Assembly: GCF_900112525.1 (NCBI RefSeq)
Contig: NZ_FOMD01000001.1
Location: forward strand, 806,001 to 870,000
Direction of reading: 5' to 3'
From: Klenkia taihuensis
GTDB taxonomy: Bacteria; Actinomycetota; Actinomycetes; Mycobacteriales; Geodermatophilaceae
Length of the DNA stretch: 64,000 nucleotides
The position numbers and the translations under genes are program-made. Shown here piece by piece: positions 1-7,679 of the stretch. How positions within the stretch are numbered: the first letter of the stretch is position 1; each line of letters opens with the position of its first letter. A model generated the notes under the pieces. It did not search any database, was not told the DNA's origin, and saw only the letters and a program-made list of their open reading frames with translations.

Positions 1-335
1 TCGGCGTGGACATCGCCGCCCCGATCGGCACCCCGGTCTACGCCGCCACCTCGGGCGTCGTGCAGCGCGCCGGTGCGGCCACCGGCTTCGGCCAGGCCGT
101 CTACGTGCTGGGCTCCGACGGCGCGGTGACCGTCTACGGCCACGTCAGCCGCTACTACGTGCGCGCCGGGGACCGGGTGCAGGCCGGCGAGCAGATCGCC
201 GACGTCGGCAACGAGGGCCAGTCCACCGGGCCGCACCTGCACTTCGAGGTGCACCCCAGCGGCGCGATGTACAGCGGCGCGGTCGACCCGGTGCCGTGGA
301 TGTCGGCCCGCGGCGTGGTGATCCGCGGCTGCTGA
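1..335 (+). CDS. M23 family metallopeptidase, C-terminal part (5' end outside window)
   Basis: The reading frame enters from before the window and ends with TGA at 333-335. The visible ~110 residues are the LytM/M23 core: 'GVDIAAPIGTPVYA', then 'TVYGHVS' and 'GPHLHFEV', where His residues of the second motif are zinc ligands. M23 enzymes cleave peptidoglycan cross-links outside the membrane, and some members are inactive. A GTG lies at 6, but the Asp of the first zinc motif follows it directly, so the true start must be further upstream. It converges on the lipoprotein gene at 403-933, with a strong hairpin between them. Confidence 0.9.
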   Translation, partial: GVDIAAPIGTPVYAATSGVVQRAGAATGFGQAVYVLGSDGAVTVYGHVSRYYVRAGDRVQAGEQIADVGNEGQSTGPHLHFEVHPSGAMYSGAVDPVPWMSARGVVIRGC

Positions 336-352
336 ACCCCTCCCCGCACGAC

Positions 353-384
353 GGAGGCCCGGTCCCTGGTGGGACCGGGCCTCC
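353..384. terminator. Hairpin between convergent genes, likely bidirectional terminator
   Basis: GGAGGCCCGGTCCC (353-366), a TGGT loop, and its exact complement (371-384) form a perfect 14-bp stem. It lies between the stop codons of the M23 gene (+) and the lipoprotein gene (-). There is no T tract, as is common in high-GC actinomycetes. Confidence 0.65.
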
Positions 385-402
385 GCGGCGTGGGAGGTGG
401 GG

Positions 403-933
403 TCAGCTGGTGGGGGAGGCCGACTCCGTGCTGCCCAGCGCGCCACCGCAGTTGGCGGCCACGTAGGACTGGATCTCCGTCTGCGCCGGGCCCGCGGAGG
501 TCTGCAGCTGGTTCACCTGGTCGAGGAAGGCCTGCTGGCCCTCGGGGGTGTTCAGGTCCAGGCCCTGGATGCTGGTCGCCAGCTGCTGGACCGCCGAGGT
601 CGCGGAGCCCCAGGCGTCGGCGATCTCGGCCGGCGGCTCGATGGCGGTCAGCCGGGAGGCGGCGTCGGAGAACAGGCCCGGGATGGCCGAGGGGTCGGCG
701 GTGGCGGTGACCGCGTTCTCCAGGTCGGTGAAGGCGTCCTGCGCGTCGGTGCAGAAGGCCTCGTCGTCGGGGTCGGTCGAGCCGGAGGTCTCGGCGGCGC
801 TGCTGCTGGTCGCCGCGGACGAGGAGGAGCTGGTGGAGGCGGCGGTGTCGTCCGAGCCGCCGCCGCACGCGGTGAGCAGGGCCAGGGAGGCGGCCCCGGC
901 CAGGGCGGTCTTCAGGGGGGTCGTCAGGCGCAT
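403..933 (-). CDS. Small lipoprotein, paralog of the gene at 6445-6954
   Basis: 176 residues. The signal peptide ends in a lipobox, LLTAC, with the lipidated Cys at about residue 22, followed by a Ser/Thr/Ala-rich linker. The rest is a helical domain of about 115 residues with two Cys (in 'AFCTDAQ' and 'AANCGG') that could form a disulfide. It shares with the protein at 6445-6954 the pieces 'IQSYVAANCG' (there 'VQSYLSENCG'), 'LNTPEGQQ' (there 'LTTPEGQQ') and 'IEPPAEIA' (there 'VTPPEAIA'). I recognise no function; extracellular, membrane-anchored. The ATG at 933 is 6 nt after a TAGCGT -10 box, so the mRNA is probably leaderless. Confidence 0.85.
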   Translation of the reverse strand: MRLTTPLKTALAGAASLALLTACGGGSDDTAASTSSSSSAATSSSAAETSGSTDPDDEAFCTDAQDAFTDLENAVTATADPSAIPGLFSDAASRLTAIEPPAEIADAWGSATSAVQQLATSIQGLDLNTPEGQQAFLDQVNQLQTSAGPAQTEIQSYVAANCGGALGSTESASPTS

Positions 934-939
934 GGGGCC

Positions 940-945
940 ACGCTA
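940..945 (-). promoter_or_regulatory. -10 box TAGCGT of the lipoprotein gene, leaderless arrangement
   Basis: On the minus strand TAGCGT is followed by 6 nt and then the ATG at 933. The paralog at 6954 has the same hexamer and the same 6-nt spacing, which supports the call. No clear -35. Confidence 0.6.
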
Positions 946-986
946 CGGACCACCGGCACGCGCGGCCCGCACATCGGCCGGGTGTC

Positions 987-992
987 TAGAGT
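987..992 (+). promoter_or_regulatory. -10 box TAGAGT of the MBL-fold gene
   Basis: TAGAGT lies 6 nt before the GTG at 999. The mRNA would begin at or next to the start codon, and no Shine-Dalgarno sequence is present. Confidence 0.55.
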
Positions 993-998
993 CCGGCT

Positions 999-1868
999 GT
1001 GGACGCCCCCGTCGACCCCCGCCGGTCCTGGACGCTGCCGGCCCCCGGCGACCTGCCCCGGGTGGCCGAGCCGGAGCCGCTGGTCACCCGCGTGCTGGCC
1101 CCCAACCCGTCGCCGATGACGCTGGACGGCACCAACACCTACGTCGTGGGTGCCCCCGGCAGCGGGCAGGCCGTGCTGGTCGACCCCGGGCCGGACGACG
1201 CCGCGCACCTGGCCGCGGTGCAGGAGGTGCTGGCCGCCCGCGACGCCGAGGTGGTCGGCGTGCTCGTCACCCACCACCACGGCGACCACGCCGAGGCCGC
1301 GCTGCCGTGGGCGGCGCGGTTCGGGGTGCAGGTGGCCGCGGGCAGCGGGGACGTCGCCGGGCCCGACGGCCGGGTGCTCGCCGACGGCGACGCGGTGGTG
1401 CTGGCCGGCACCCGGCTGGACGTCGTCGCCACGCCGGGGCACACCCGGGACCACCTGGCCTTCCGCACGGAGAGCGGGTCGGTGCTGGTCGGTGACCACG
1501 TGCTGGGCCGCGGGACGTCGGTGCTCGCCCACCCGGAGGGCGACGTGCTGGCCTACCTGGACTCGCTGCGCCGGGTGCACCGGCTGGGCCCCTCGGCGCT
1601 GTACTGCGGGCACGGCCCGGAGCTGACCGAGGACGTCGGCGCGGTGCTGGAGTTCTACGCCGCCCACCGGGCCCACCGCGAGTGGCAGCTGCTGGACGCG
1701 CTCCGGCCGGGGGCGCGCACGGTGGAGCAGCTGGTCGCGCACGTCTACGCCGAGGTGCCGCGGGCGGTGTGGCCGGCCGCCGAGCAGTCGACCCGGGCCA
1801 CCCTGGCGAAGCTGTCGGCCACCGGCCAGGTGGTGCGCGGCGCCGGGGACAGCTGGCGGCTGGCATGA
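999..1868 (+). CDS. MBL-fold metallohydrolase (LACTB2-like)
   Basis: 289 residues. The metallo-beta-lactamase zinc motif THHHGDH is at residues 91-97, 'TPGHTRDH' supplies the next His, 'VGDHVLG' the bridging Asp and 'YCGHG' the last His. The last ~75 residues form a winged-helix-like tail ('TVEQLVAHVY') typical of the LACTB2/beta-lactamase-like 2 group. Members are hydrolases or endoribonucleases; the substrate here is unknown. The start is a leaderless GTG. Its TGA overlaps the ATG of the acyl-CoA ligase gene (ATGA at 1865), so the two are translationally coupled, and with the GMC gene they form a three-gene operon. Confidence 0.85.
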   Translation: MDAPVDPRRSWTLPAPGDLPRVAEPEPLVTRVLAPNPSPMTLDGTNTYVVGAPGSGQAVLVDPGPDDAAHLAAVQEVLAARDAEVVGVLVTHHHGDHAEAALPWAARFGVQVAAGSGDVAGPDGRVLADGDAVVLAGTRLDVVATPGHTRDHLAFRTESGSVLVGDHVLGRGTSVLAHPEGDVLAYLDSLRRVHRLGPSALYCGHGPELTEDVGAVLEFYAAHRAHREWQLLDALRPGARTVEQLVAHVYAEVPRAVWPAAEQSTRATLAKLSATGQVVRGAGDSWRLA

Positions 1869-3175
1869 GCGGGCCCGGCACGGTGCCCGTCGTCCGGGCC
1901 GCGGACAGCGAGGCCGACCAGCGGCGGGTGGCCGGCGAGCTGCGGGCCCGGGGCGTCGGGCGCGGGGAGCGGCTCGTGGTCAGCGCGGCCGCCTCGCCGG
2001 AGCTGCTCGCCGTCGTCCTGGGGGCGCTGCGCTCCGGCGTCGTCCCGGTGGTGCTCGACCCGGCCCTGCCCGCCGCCGAGCGGGCCGCGCTCGTCGAGGA
2101 CGCCGACCCGGCGCTGGACGTCGGCGACGACCCCGGGCAGCTCCTGGGCCACGCCGTCGGCGACCTCGCCCCGTTCCCGCTGGCGCGACCGATGCACTAC
2201 ACCTCGGGCACCACCGGCCGGCGCAAGGGCGTGTGGTCCGGGGTGCTGCCCGACGACGACGCCCGCGCGCTGGCCCGCGAGGAGATCGACCTCTGGGGCC
2301 TCACCGCCGCCGACCGGTACCTGCAGCTGTCCCCGCTGCACCACTCCGCGCCGCTGCGCTTCGCCGTGCACACCCTGCTGGCCGGTGGCGAGGTGCTGCT
2401 CCCGGGCCCCTTCGACGCCGCCCGCGCCGCGCGCACCATCACCGAGCAGCGACCGACCACCACGTTCTGCGTGCCCACCCACCTGCTGCGGCTGCTGCGC
2501 GAGGACGTCGACTGGTCGAGCTTCCGGCTGCTCGCCCACGCCGGGGCGCCCTGCCCGGAGCCCACCAAGCGGGCGGTGCTGGCGGCGCTGCCCGACGGCG
2601 CGGTGCAGGAGTTCTACGGCTCCACCGAGGTGCAGTTCACCGTCTGCACCACCGAGGACTGGCTGGCGCACCCGGGCAGCGTCGGCCGCGCCCGCCCCGG
2701 CCGGCGGCTGACCACCGACGAGCGCGGCCAGCTGTGGTGCGAGGTGCCCCGGTGGGCCCGCTTCGAGTACTGGCGCGCCCCGGAGAAGACCGCGGCCGCC
2801 TGGGACGGCGACCGGGTCACCGTCGGCGACCTCGGCCGGGTGGACGACGACGGCACCGTCTGGCTGGACGGCCGGCGCGAGGACCTGGTCATCTCCGGCG
2901 GGGTCAACGTCTACCCCGCCGAGGTCGAGGCGGTGCTCGACGGCCACCCCGACGTGGTGGAGTCCGCCGTCTTCGGGGTGCCCGACGACGAGTGGGGCCA
3001 GCGGGTGGTCGCCGCCTACGTCGGCCCGGTGGCCCCCGACGAGCTGTCGGCGTGGGCCCGGGAACGGCTGGCCCCGGCCAAGCGGCCCAAGGCGGTGCAC
3101 CGCCTCGACGACCTGCCGCGCACCTCCACCGGCAAGGTGCGCCGCCTCGACCTGCCCGGGGTCCTCGGGCTGTGA
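1865..3175 (+). CDS. AMP-dependent acyl-CoA synthetase/ligase, short form
   Basis: 436 residues from the ATG that overlaps the previous stop. It has the adenylate-forming core motifs: 'YTSGTTGRRKG' (112-122), 'YGSTEVQF', 'GDLGRVDDDGTVWLDGR', 'SGGVNVYPAEVE', and the catalytic Lys in 'PRTSTGKVRR' near the C-terminus. It should activate a carboxylic acid to an acyl-AMP and probably load CoA. It is 70-100 residues shorter than usual; the missing part is the N-terminal region before the P-loop-like motif. A longer reading frame exists upstream (from 1682), but it overlaps the MBL gene and does not look like ligase sequence. The GMC oxidoreductase follows with a GTGA overlap. Confidence 0.88.
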   Translation: MSGPGTVPVVRAADSEADQRRVAGELRARGVGRGERLVVSAAASPELLAVVLGALRSGVVPVVLDPALPAAERAALVEDADPALDVGDDPGQLLGHAVGDLAPFPLARPMHYTSGTTGRRKGVWSGVLPDDDARALAREEIDLWGLTAADRYLQLSPLHHSAPLRFAVHTLLAGGEVLLPGPFDAARAARTITEQRPTTTFCVPTHLLRLLREDVDWSSFRLLAHAGAPCPEPTKRAVLAALPDGAVQEFYGSTEVQFTVCTTEDWLAHPGSVGRARPGRRLTTDERGQLWCEVPRWARFEYWRAPEKTAAAWDGDRVTVGDLGRVDDDGTVWLDGRREDLVISGGVNVYPAEVEAVLDGHPDVVESAVFGVPDDEWGQRVVAAYVGPVAPDELSAWARERLAPAKRPKAVHRLDDLPRTSTGKVRRLDLPGVLGL

Positions 3176-4764
3176 CCGGGGAGCACGACGTGGTCGTGGT
3201 CGGCGCGGGCTCGGCCGGGTGCGCGCTGGCGGCCCGGCTGGTGGACGCCGGCCGGCGGGTGCTGCTGTTGGAGGCCGGCGCCGACCACCGCGCCCCCGAG
3301 GACTTCCCGGCCACCATCCGGGACGCCGCGACCATGGGCGCCGCCGTCCCCGGCCACCCGGCGAACTGGGACCTCACCGGCGAGCTGGTCGACGGCGTGC
3401 GCTGGCCGGTGCCGCGCGGCCGGGTCGTCGGCGGGTCCAGCGCGCTCAACGGCACCTACTTCATCCGCGCGACCCGCGAGGACTGCGACGGCTGGGCCGC
3501 CCGCGGCAACGACCTGTGGTCGCACGCCGCGCTGCTGCCCTCCTTCGAGCGCAGCGAGGCCGACCCGCTGCACGGCACCACCGGGCCGGTGCCGGTCAGC
3601 CGCACCACCGACCCGCACCCGGTCACCGACGCCTTCACCGCCGCGTGCCGGGAGCTGGGCTTCCCGGCCGAGCCGGACAAGAACGGCGACGCCCCGCCCG
3701 GGGTGGGCCCGGTGCCGGTCAACGTGCGCGACGGCGTCCGGGTGAACACCGCGATGGCCTACCTGTCCCCGCGCCGGGGGCACCCCGGGCTCACCGTGCG
3801 CGGCGGCAGCCCGGTCGTCCGGGTGCTGGTCGAACGCGGGCGGGCGGTCGGCGTCCGGTGCGCCGACGGGACCGAGCACCGGGCCGCCGAGGTGGTGCTG
3901 TCGGCCGGTGCGGTCGGCTCGCCGCACCTGCTGCTGCTGTCGGGCATCGGCCCGGCCCACCAGCTGCGGGCGCTCGGCGTCGACGTGCTGGTCGACGCGC
4001 CCGGGGTGGGGGCGGACTTCACCGACCACCCCGACCTCTACGTCACCTACGCGCCGGCCCGCCGCACGCCGATGCCGCGCGGGATGCTGCCGCTGACCAC
4101 GGCGCTGAACACCGCCGACCACCTCGAGGTCATGCCCTGGCTCAAGCCGTTCTCGAAGGTGATGCTGGACCGCTCGCTGGGTGGGGCGCTGTCCGGGCTG
4201 GCCGAGGTGCTGCGCCGGCCCGCGGCCACGCTGCGCGCGGTCCGGCACGCCGACCTGCGCAAGGTGCTGCAGCACGCCCGCACCCGCGACGACCTCTACC
4301 TCGGCGTCGCGCTGCAGGCCGAGGAGAGCCGGGGGCGGATCAGCCTGACCAGCACCGACCCGGCCGTGCAGCCCCGGATCGAGTACCGGTACCTGTCCAC
4401 CGGCGGCGACCGGCGCCGGATGCGGGAGGCGGTCCGGCTGGCCGCCGACCTGCTCGCCACCCGCGCGATGTCCCCGCTGGTGGCCGCGCGGACCGACCTG
4501 CCCGACCACGTGCTGCGCGACGACGCCGCGCTGGACGCCTGGACCCGGGCCCACCTGGCCACCGCGGTCCACCTCGCCGGCAGCGCCCGGATGGGCCCGG
4601 ACGACGACCCGGGCGCCGTCGTCGACCAGCACCTGCGGGTCCGCGGCGTCGAGGGCCTGCGGGTGGCCGACACCTCCGTGCTGCCCACCGTGCCCACGCG
4701 CGGACCCGCCGCCACCGCCGTCGCCGTGGGGGAACGTGCCGCAGAGCTGGTGTGCACGGCCTGA
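3172..4764 (+). CDS. GMC family FAD-dependent oxidoreductase (choline dehydrogenase-like)
   Basis: 530 residues from the GTG that overlaps the ligase stop. The Rossmann motif 'VVVGAGSAGCALAARL' is at the N-terminus, followed by the GMC signature 'PRGRVVGGSSALNGTYFIRA', the second GMC motif 'GAVGSPHLLLLSGIGP' and a C-terminal 'HLAGSARMG' with the catalytic His. It should oxidise an alcohol to an aldehyde or acid using FAD. Next to an acyl-CoA ligase and a hydrolase, this suggests conversion of an alcohol through an acid to an acyl-CoA. Its PRGR...GG...NG region reminded me of mycofactocin-linked GMC enzymes (MftG), but no mycofactocin genes are present here, so I do not assign that. Confidence 0.9.
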   Translation: MTGEHDVVVVGAGSAGCALAARLVDAGRRVLLLEAGADHRAPEDFPATIRDAATMGAAVPGHPANWDLTGELVDGVRWPVPRGRVVGGSSALNGTYFIRATREDCDGWAARGNDLWSHAALLPSFERSEADPLHGTTGPVPVSRTTDPHPVTDAFTAACRELGFPAEPDKNGDAPPGVGPVPVNVRDGVRVNTAMAYLSPRRGHPGLTVRGGSPVVRVLVERGRAVGVRCADGTEHRAAEVVLSAGAVGSPHLLLLSGIGPAHQLRALGVDVLVDAPGVGADFTDHPDLYVTYAPARRTPMPRGMLPLTTALNTADHLEVMPWLKPFSKVMLDRSLGGALSGLAEVLRRPAATLRAVRHADLRKVLQHARTRDDLYLGVALQAEESRGRISLTSTDPAVQPRIEYRYLSTGGDRRRMREAVRLAADLLATRAMSPLVAARTDLPDHVLRDDAALDAWTRAHLATAVHLAGSARMGPDDDPGAVVDQHLRVRGVEGLRVADTSVLPTVPTRGPAATAVAVGERAAELVCTA

Positions 4765-4779
4765 GCGCCCGCCGCGCCG

Positions 4780-4831
4780 TATCCTGCGCACCATGAGGCG
4801 CGCGGGGTCCGAGGAGCTGCTGCGCCGGTGA
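4780..4831 (+). promoter_or_regulatory. Leaderless promoter and 12-residue leader ORF before the ParA-like gene
   Basis: TATCCT at 4780-4785 is followed by 7 nt and an ATG at 4793. That ATG opens a 12-codon ORF (MRRAGSEELLRR) whose TGA (4829-4831) overlaps the GTG start at 4828. eccC has the same layout. Translation of the leader could hand ribosomes to the main gene by termination and reinitiation. Confidence 0.45.
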
Positions 4832-5772
4832 GCTCCCCGTACCCCCCGATGCCCTACTCCGGCCAGCACGCCGCCCCGCACCTCGACCCGGGTGTCGCGG
4901 GCCTGGACGCGCCCCGGCAGGCCCCGCGCCGCCGGCTGTTCGGTCGCGGCCTGACCGAGGGCGAGCCGGCCCCGAGCCCCGCCGACGTCGCCGCCTGGAC
5001 CGGGCTGCTCGGCGCGCCGGTGCCCTCCCCGCGGCGGATCGGCGTCGTCGCGCTCAAGGGCGGGGTCGGCAAGACCACCCTGTCGGTGCTGCTGGCCAGC
5101 ACCATCGCCCGCTCCCGGCCCGACCCGGTGCTGCTGTTCGACACCGACACCACCTTCGGCTCGCTGGCACTGCGCACCGGGGTGCCGCTGCAGGCCTCGG
5201 TGCAGGAGCTCGCCGCCGCGGGTGACCCCGGCCGGTTCGAGATCCTGGCCGGCGCGCTGGCCCGCTCGGCCGACGGCGCCTGGGTGCTGCCCAGCGGCCG
5301 CGACCCCGAGCAGAGCGCGCAGCTCACCGAGGAGCTCTACGTCCAGGCGATGAACGCCGTGTACCGGCACTTCGCGGTCATGGTCACCGACTGCGGTGCG
5401 GGCCTGGCGACCCCGCTCATGCGCCGGGTGGTCAGCGGCTGCCACAGCCTGGTGCTGGCCACCTCGCCCAGCGTCGACGGCATGCTGGCCGCGCACAACG
5501 TGCTGCGCTGGCTGCGCGCCAGCGGGTTCGCCCCGCTGGCCGACCGGAGCATCGTGGCCGTGACGAACGTGCCCGCGCGCGGCGCGGCGGTCGACGTCGC
5601 CGAGGCCCGCAACCGGTTCGCCGGGCAGGCCGGCGACTTCCTCACGGTCCCCTCGGACGCCCACCTGGCCACCGGCAGCCAGCTGCGGCTGGAGATGCTC
5701 GACGGCGGCACCCGCGCGGCCGCCGTCCGGCTGGCCGCCTCGGCGCTCGGGGCGGCGCTCGCCACCCGATGA
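4828..5772 (+). CDS. MinD/ParA-like P-loop ATPase, T7SS-associated (EspI-like architecture)
   Basis: 314 residues. A Pro-rich, basic N-terminus of about 70 residues ('SSPYPPMPYSG') precedes a deviant Walker A, 'LKGGVGKTTLS', near residue 80. 'LLFDTDTTFGSLA' is the A' region and 'VMVTDCGAGL' the Walker B region. The Pro-rich N-terminus plus MinD-type ATPase recalls EspI-like ATPases of ESX systems, and the ESX core genes begin 2 kb downstream. The role is inferred: control or positioning of secretion. A chromosome or plasmid ParA is less likely because no ParB or parS is visible. The GTG start overlaps the leader ORF stop, and the gene overlaps the GNAT gene by ATGA. Confidence 0.75.
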   Translation: MSSPYPPMPYSGQHAAPHLDPGVAGLDAPRQAPRRRLFGRGLTEGEPAPSPADVAAWTGLLGAPVPSPRRIGVVALKGGVGKTTLSVLLASTIARSRPDPVLLFDTDTTFGSLALRTGVPLQASVQELAAAGDPGRFEILAGALARSADGAWVLPSGRDPEQSAQLTEELYVQAMNAVYRHFAVMVTDCGAGLATPLMRRVVSGCHSLVLATSPSVDGMLAAHNVLRWLRASGFAPLADRSIVAVTNVPARGAAVDVAEARNRFAGQAGDFLTVPSDAHLATGSQLRLEMLDGGTRAAAVRLAASALGAALATR

Positions 5773-6443
5773 GCGAGCTGGACGACCCGGTCGGCGCCTC
5801 CCTGCACGGCGCGCACGCCGGTCTGGCCCGGCGGACCGGCCGGGTGGCCACCTACCCGGCCGACGTCGCCACCTTCTGCGCCGTCCCCGCCGACCCCGGA
5901 CCGGACGACTGGGCCGACCTCGCCGCGCTGGTCGGGCCCGGCGGGCTGGCCGACCTGTTCACCGCGCCGGGCACCCCGCCCGCGGACTGGGACCCGGTCT
6001 TCGCGATGCCGGGCCGGCAGCTGGTCGCGCCCGCCCCCACCGGCGACGTCGACCCGCGGGTGGTGGAGCTGGGCCGCGACGACGACGCGGCGATGCTGGA
6101 CCTGGCCACCCGCACCCGGCCCGGGCCGTTCTTCACCCGCACCGCCCGGCTGGGCACCTTCCTCGGCGTCCGGGACGGCGACGCGCTGGTCGCCATGGCC
6201 GGGCAGCGGCTGCACCCCGGCGGCTGGGTCGAGATCAGCGCGGTCTGCACCGACGAGCGGGCCCGCGGCCGGGGCCTGGCCGCGGTCCTGGTGGCCGCGC
6301 AGGTCGCCCGCACCGCCGCGGACGGCGGCCGGGCGTTCCTGCACGTCGTGGACACCAACGCCGGTGCCCGGGCGCTCTACGCGCGGCTGGGCTTCACCGA
6401 GCGGCGGCCGGTGGTGTTCCGGGGGTTCCGGGTCCCCGGGTGA
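5769..6443 (+). CDS. GNAT family N-acetyltransferase (FR47-like)
   Basis: 224 residues from the ATG overlapping the ATPase stop. The C-terminal half is a GNAT domain: 'WVEISAVCTDERARGRGLAAVL' contains the acetyl-CoA pyrophosphate loop (R-x-x-G-x-G/A type), and 'NAGARALYARLGF' is the typical last motif. The N-terminal ~95 residues are an uncharacterised extension found in FR47-type members. The acceptor is unknown. The stop lies 1 nt from the convergent lipoprotein stop, with no terminator between them. Confidence 0.85.
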   Translation: MSELDDPVGASLHGAHAGLARRTGRVATYPADVATFCAVPADPGPDDWADLAALVGPGGLADLFTAPGTPPADWDPVFAMPGRQLVAPAPTGDVDPRVVELGRDDDAAMLDLATRTRPGPFFTRTARLGTFLGVRDGDALVAMAGQRLHPGGWVEISAVCTDERARGRGLAAVLVAAQVARTAADGGRAFLHVVDTNAGARALYARLGFTERRPVVFRGFRVPG

Positions 6444-6444
6444 G

Positions 6445-6954
6445 TCAGCTGGTGGCGGTCGGCGTGGTGGCGATGCCGCAGTTCTCGCTGAGGTAGGACT
6501 GCACGTTCGCCGACGCCGGCTCCACGGTGGCGCCGATCTGCTGCAGGGTGCCCGCGACCTGCTGCTGGCCCTCGGGCGTGGTCAGGTCGACCCCGGCGGT
6601 GGCGTCGGCGAGCTGGCGGCCGGCGTCGACGAGGGTCTGCCAGTCTCCGGCGATGGCCTCGGGCGGGGTGACGGCCTCGAGCTGGTCGGTGGCCTGCGTG
6701 AGGATCGAGGACAGCTGCGAGGGGTCGGACTGGGCGTCGGTGACGGCCTGGTTGTTCGCGTCGAGCGCGGCCTGCGCCTGCTGGCAGAACTCCGAGTCGT
6801 CGGCCGCCGCCGAGCTCCCGGTCGTGGCCGCGGCGGAGGAGGAGGACGACGAGGTGGCCGCGGAGCCGGTGTCGTCGGAGCTCCCCCCGCAGGCGGGCAG
6901 GACCAGCAGGGCCGCGGCGGACAGGGTCGCGGGCACGAGGGTTCGCAGACGCAT
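6445..6954 (-). CDS. Small lipoprotein, paralog of the gene at 403-933
   Basis: 169 residues. A signal peptide ends in the lipobox VLPAC and is followed by a Ser/Thr/Ala-rich linker. The remaining ~110 residues align throughout with the product of 403-933, including the two Cys (in 'EFCQQAQ' and 'SENCGI') and the shared 'TPEGQQ'. Membrane-anchored outside the cell; function not recognised. The paralogs lie 5.5 kb apart on the same strand and have identical leaderless promoters, so duplication of a whole transcription unit is likely. Confidence 0.85.
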   Translation of the reverse strand: MRLRTLVPATLSAAALLVLPACGGSSDDTGSAATSSSSSSAAATTGSSAAADDSEFCQQAQAALDANNQAVTDAQSDPSQLSSILTQATDQLEAVTPPEAIAGDWQTLVDAGRQLADATAGVDLTTPEGQQQVAGTLQQIGATVEPASANVQSYLSENCGIATTPTATS

Positions 6955-6960
6955 GCCAGC

Positions 6961-6966
6961 ACGCTA
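6961..6966 (-). promoter_or_regulatory. -10 box TAGCGT of the second lipoprotein gene
   Basis: TAGCGT on the minus strand lies 6 nt before the ATG at 6954, identical in hexamer and spacing to the paralog's promoter at 940-945. Confidence 0.6.
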
Positions 6967-7001
6967 ACCGACCCCGACCGGTCCCACCGGCCGGACCGGG
7001 G

Positions 7002-7679
7002 TCAGCGGACCAGGTCGCGGATCAGCCAGCGCTCCACCTCGGTGAGCTGCACCGACACCGACCGCCAGCCCGCGCGGGAGGCCACCGCGACCCGGCCCGG
7101 CGGCTGGCCGGACAGCGCCCGGGCCGCGTCGGGGAGGTTGAGCGCGGTGGCCACCACGCGGGCCTCGCCGGGCGCGAGCTGGTGCAGCAGCGCGACGTCG
7201 CAGCCGGCCAGCAGCGGGGCGTTCCACGAGCTGGCCCGGTCGTGCGCGGTGAGCACCGTCGACCAGCCGCCGGGGCGGTGCGGCTCGACGCTGGCGGGGG
7301 AGTCGGCGTCGACGACCAGCAACCGGGGCCGGTCGACCGTGCCGGGCCCCTCGTCGGGGGCGTGGGCGACGGTGGTGATCGAGCCGGTCGCGCCGGCGGC
7401 GAGGTTGACGAAGGCCTGCCAGGCGGCGGGCCGGCCGGTCTCGACCACGACGGCGGCGCCGACGGCCAGCGAGCGGAACGCGACCAGCTGGGCCAGCGCG
7501 ATGCCGCCCACCAGCACGCCGGTGGTCGGCTCGGGCCGGAACAGCGCCACCCCGGCCAGCCCGCCGGAGTCGTCCCGGCCGAGCACCACGCCCGACCCGC
7601 CGGTGCGCAGGGTCACCGCGGCGGCGGTCGCCCGGTCGGCGAGGTGGGTGCCGAGCTGGGTCGGCGGGAGCGCGTTCAC
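7002..7679 (-). CDS. Conserved protein encoded directly after eccE
   Basis: 225 residues from a GTG at 7679 that overlaps the eccE stop (GTGA). It has no clear membrane segment or signal peptide. It begins with an alpha/beta stretch, 'GVVLGRDDSGGLAGVALFRPEPT', then 'VGGIALAQLVAFRSLAVGA', and ends in charged helices. In related actinomycete ESX loci, a similar 'LFRPEPT...VGG...' segment follows or is fused to EccE; this is from memory and not checked here. It is probably an accessory part of the EccE/EccC module, and its biochemical role is unknown. It is the last gene of the eccC-eccE transcription unit. Confidence 0.7.
   Translation of the reverse strand: MNALPPTQLGTHLADRATAAAVTLRTGGSGVVLGRDDSGGLAGVALFRPEPTTGVLVGGIALAQLVAFRSLAVGAAVVVETGRPAAWQAFVNLAAGATGSITTVAHAPDEGPGTVDRPRLLVVDADSPASVEPHRPGGWSTVLTAHDRASSWNAPLLAGCDVALLHQLAPGEARVVATALNLPDAARALSGQPPGRVAVASRAGWRSVSVQLTEVERWLIRDLVR

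Noticed and set aside
3172-4764. Mycofactocin GMC oxidoreductase MftG
   Set aside because: Some motifs are similar, but no mftA-F gene is in the window and GMC enzymes share these motifs widely.
4828-5772. Chromosome or plasmid partition ParA
   Set aside because: No parB or parS-like sites nearby; Pro-rich N-terminus and ESX neighbourhood fit a secretion-linked ATPase better.
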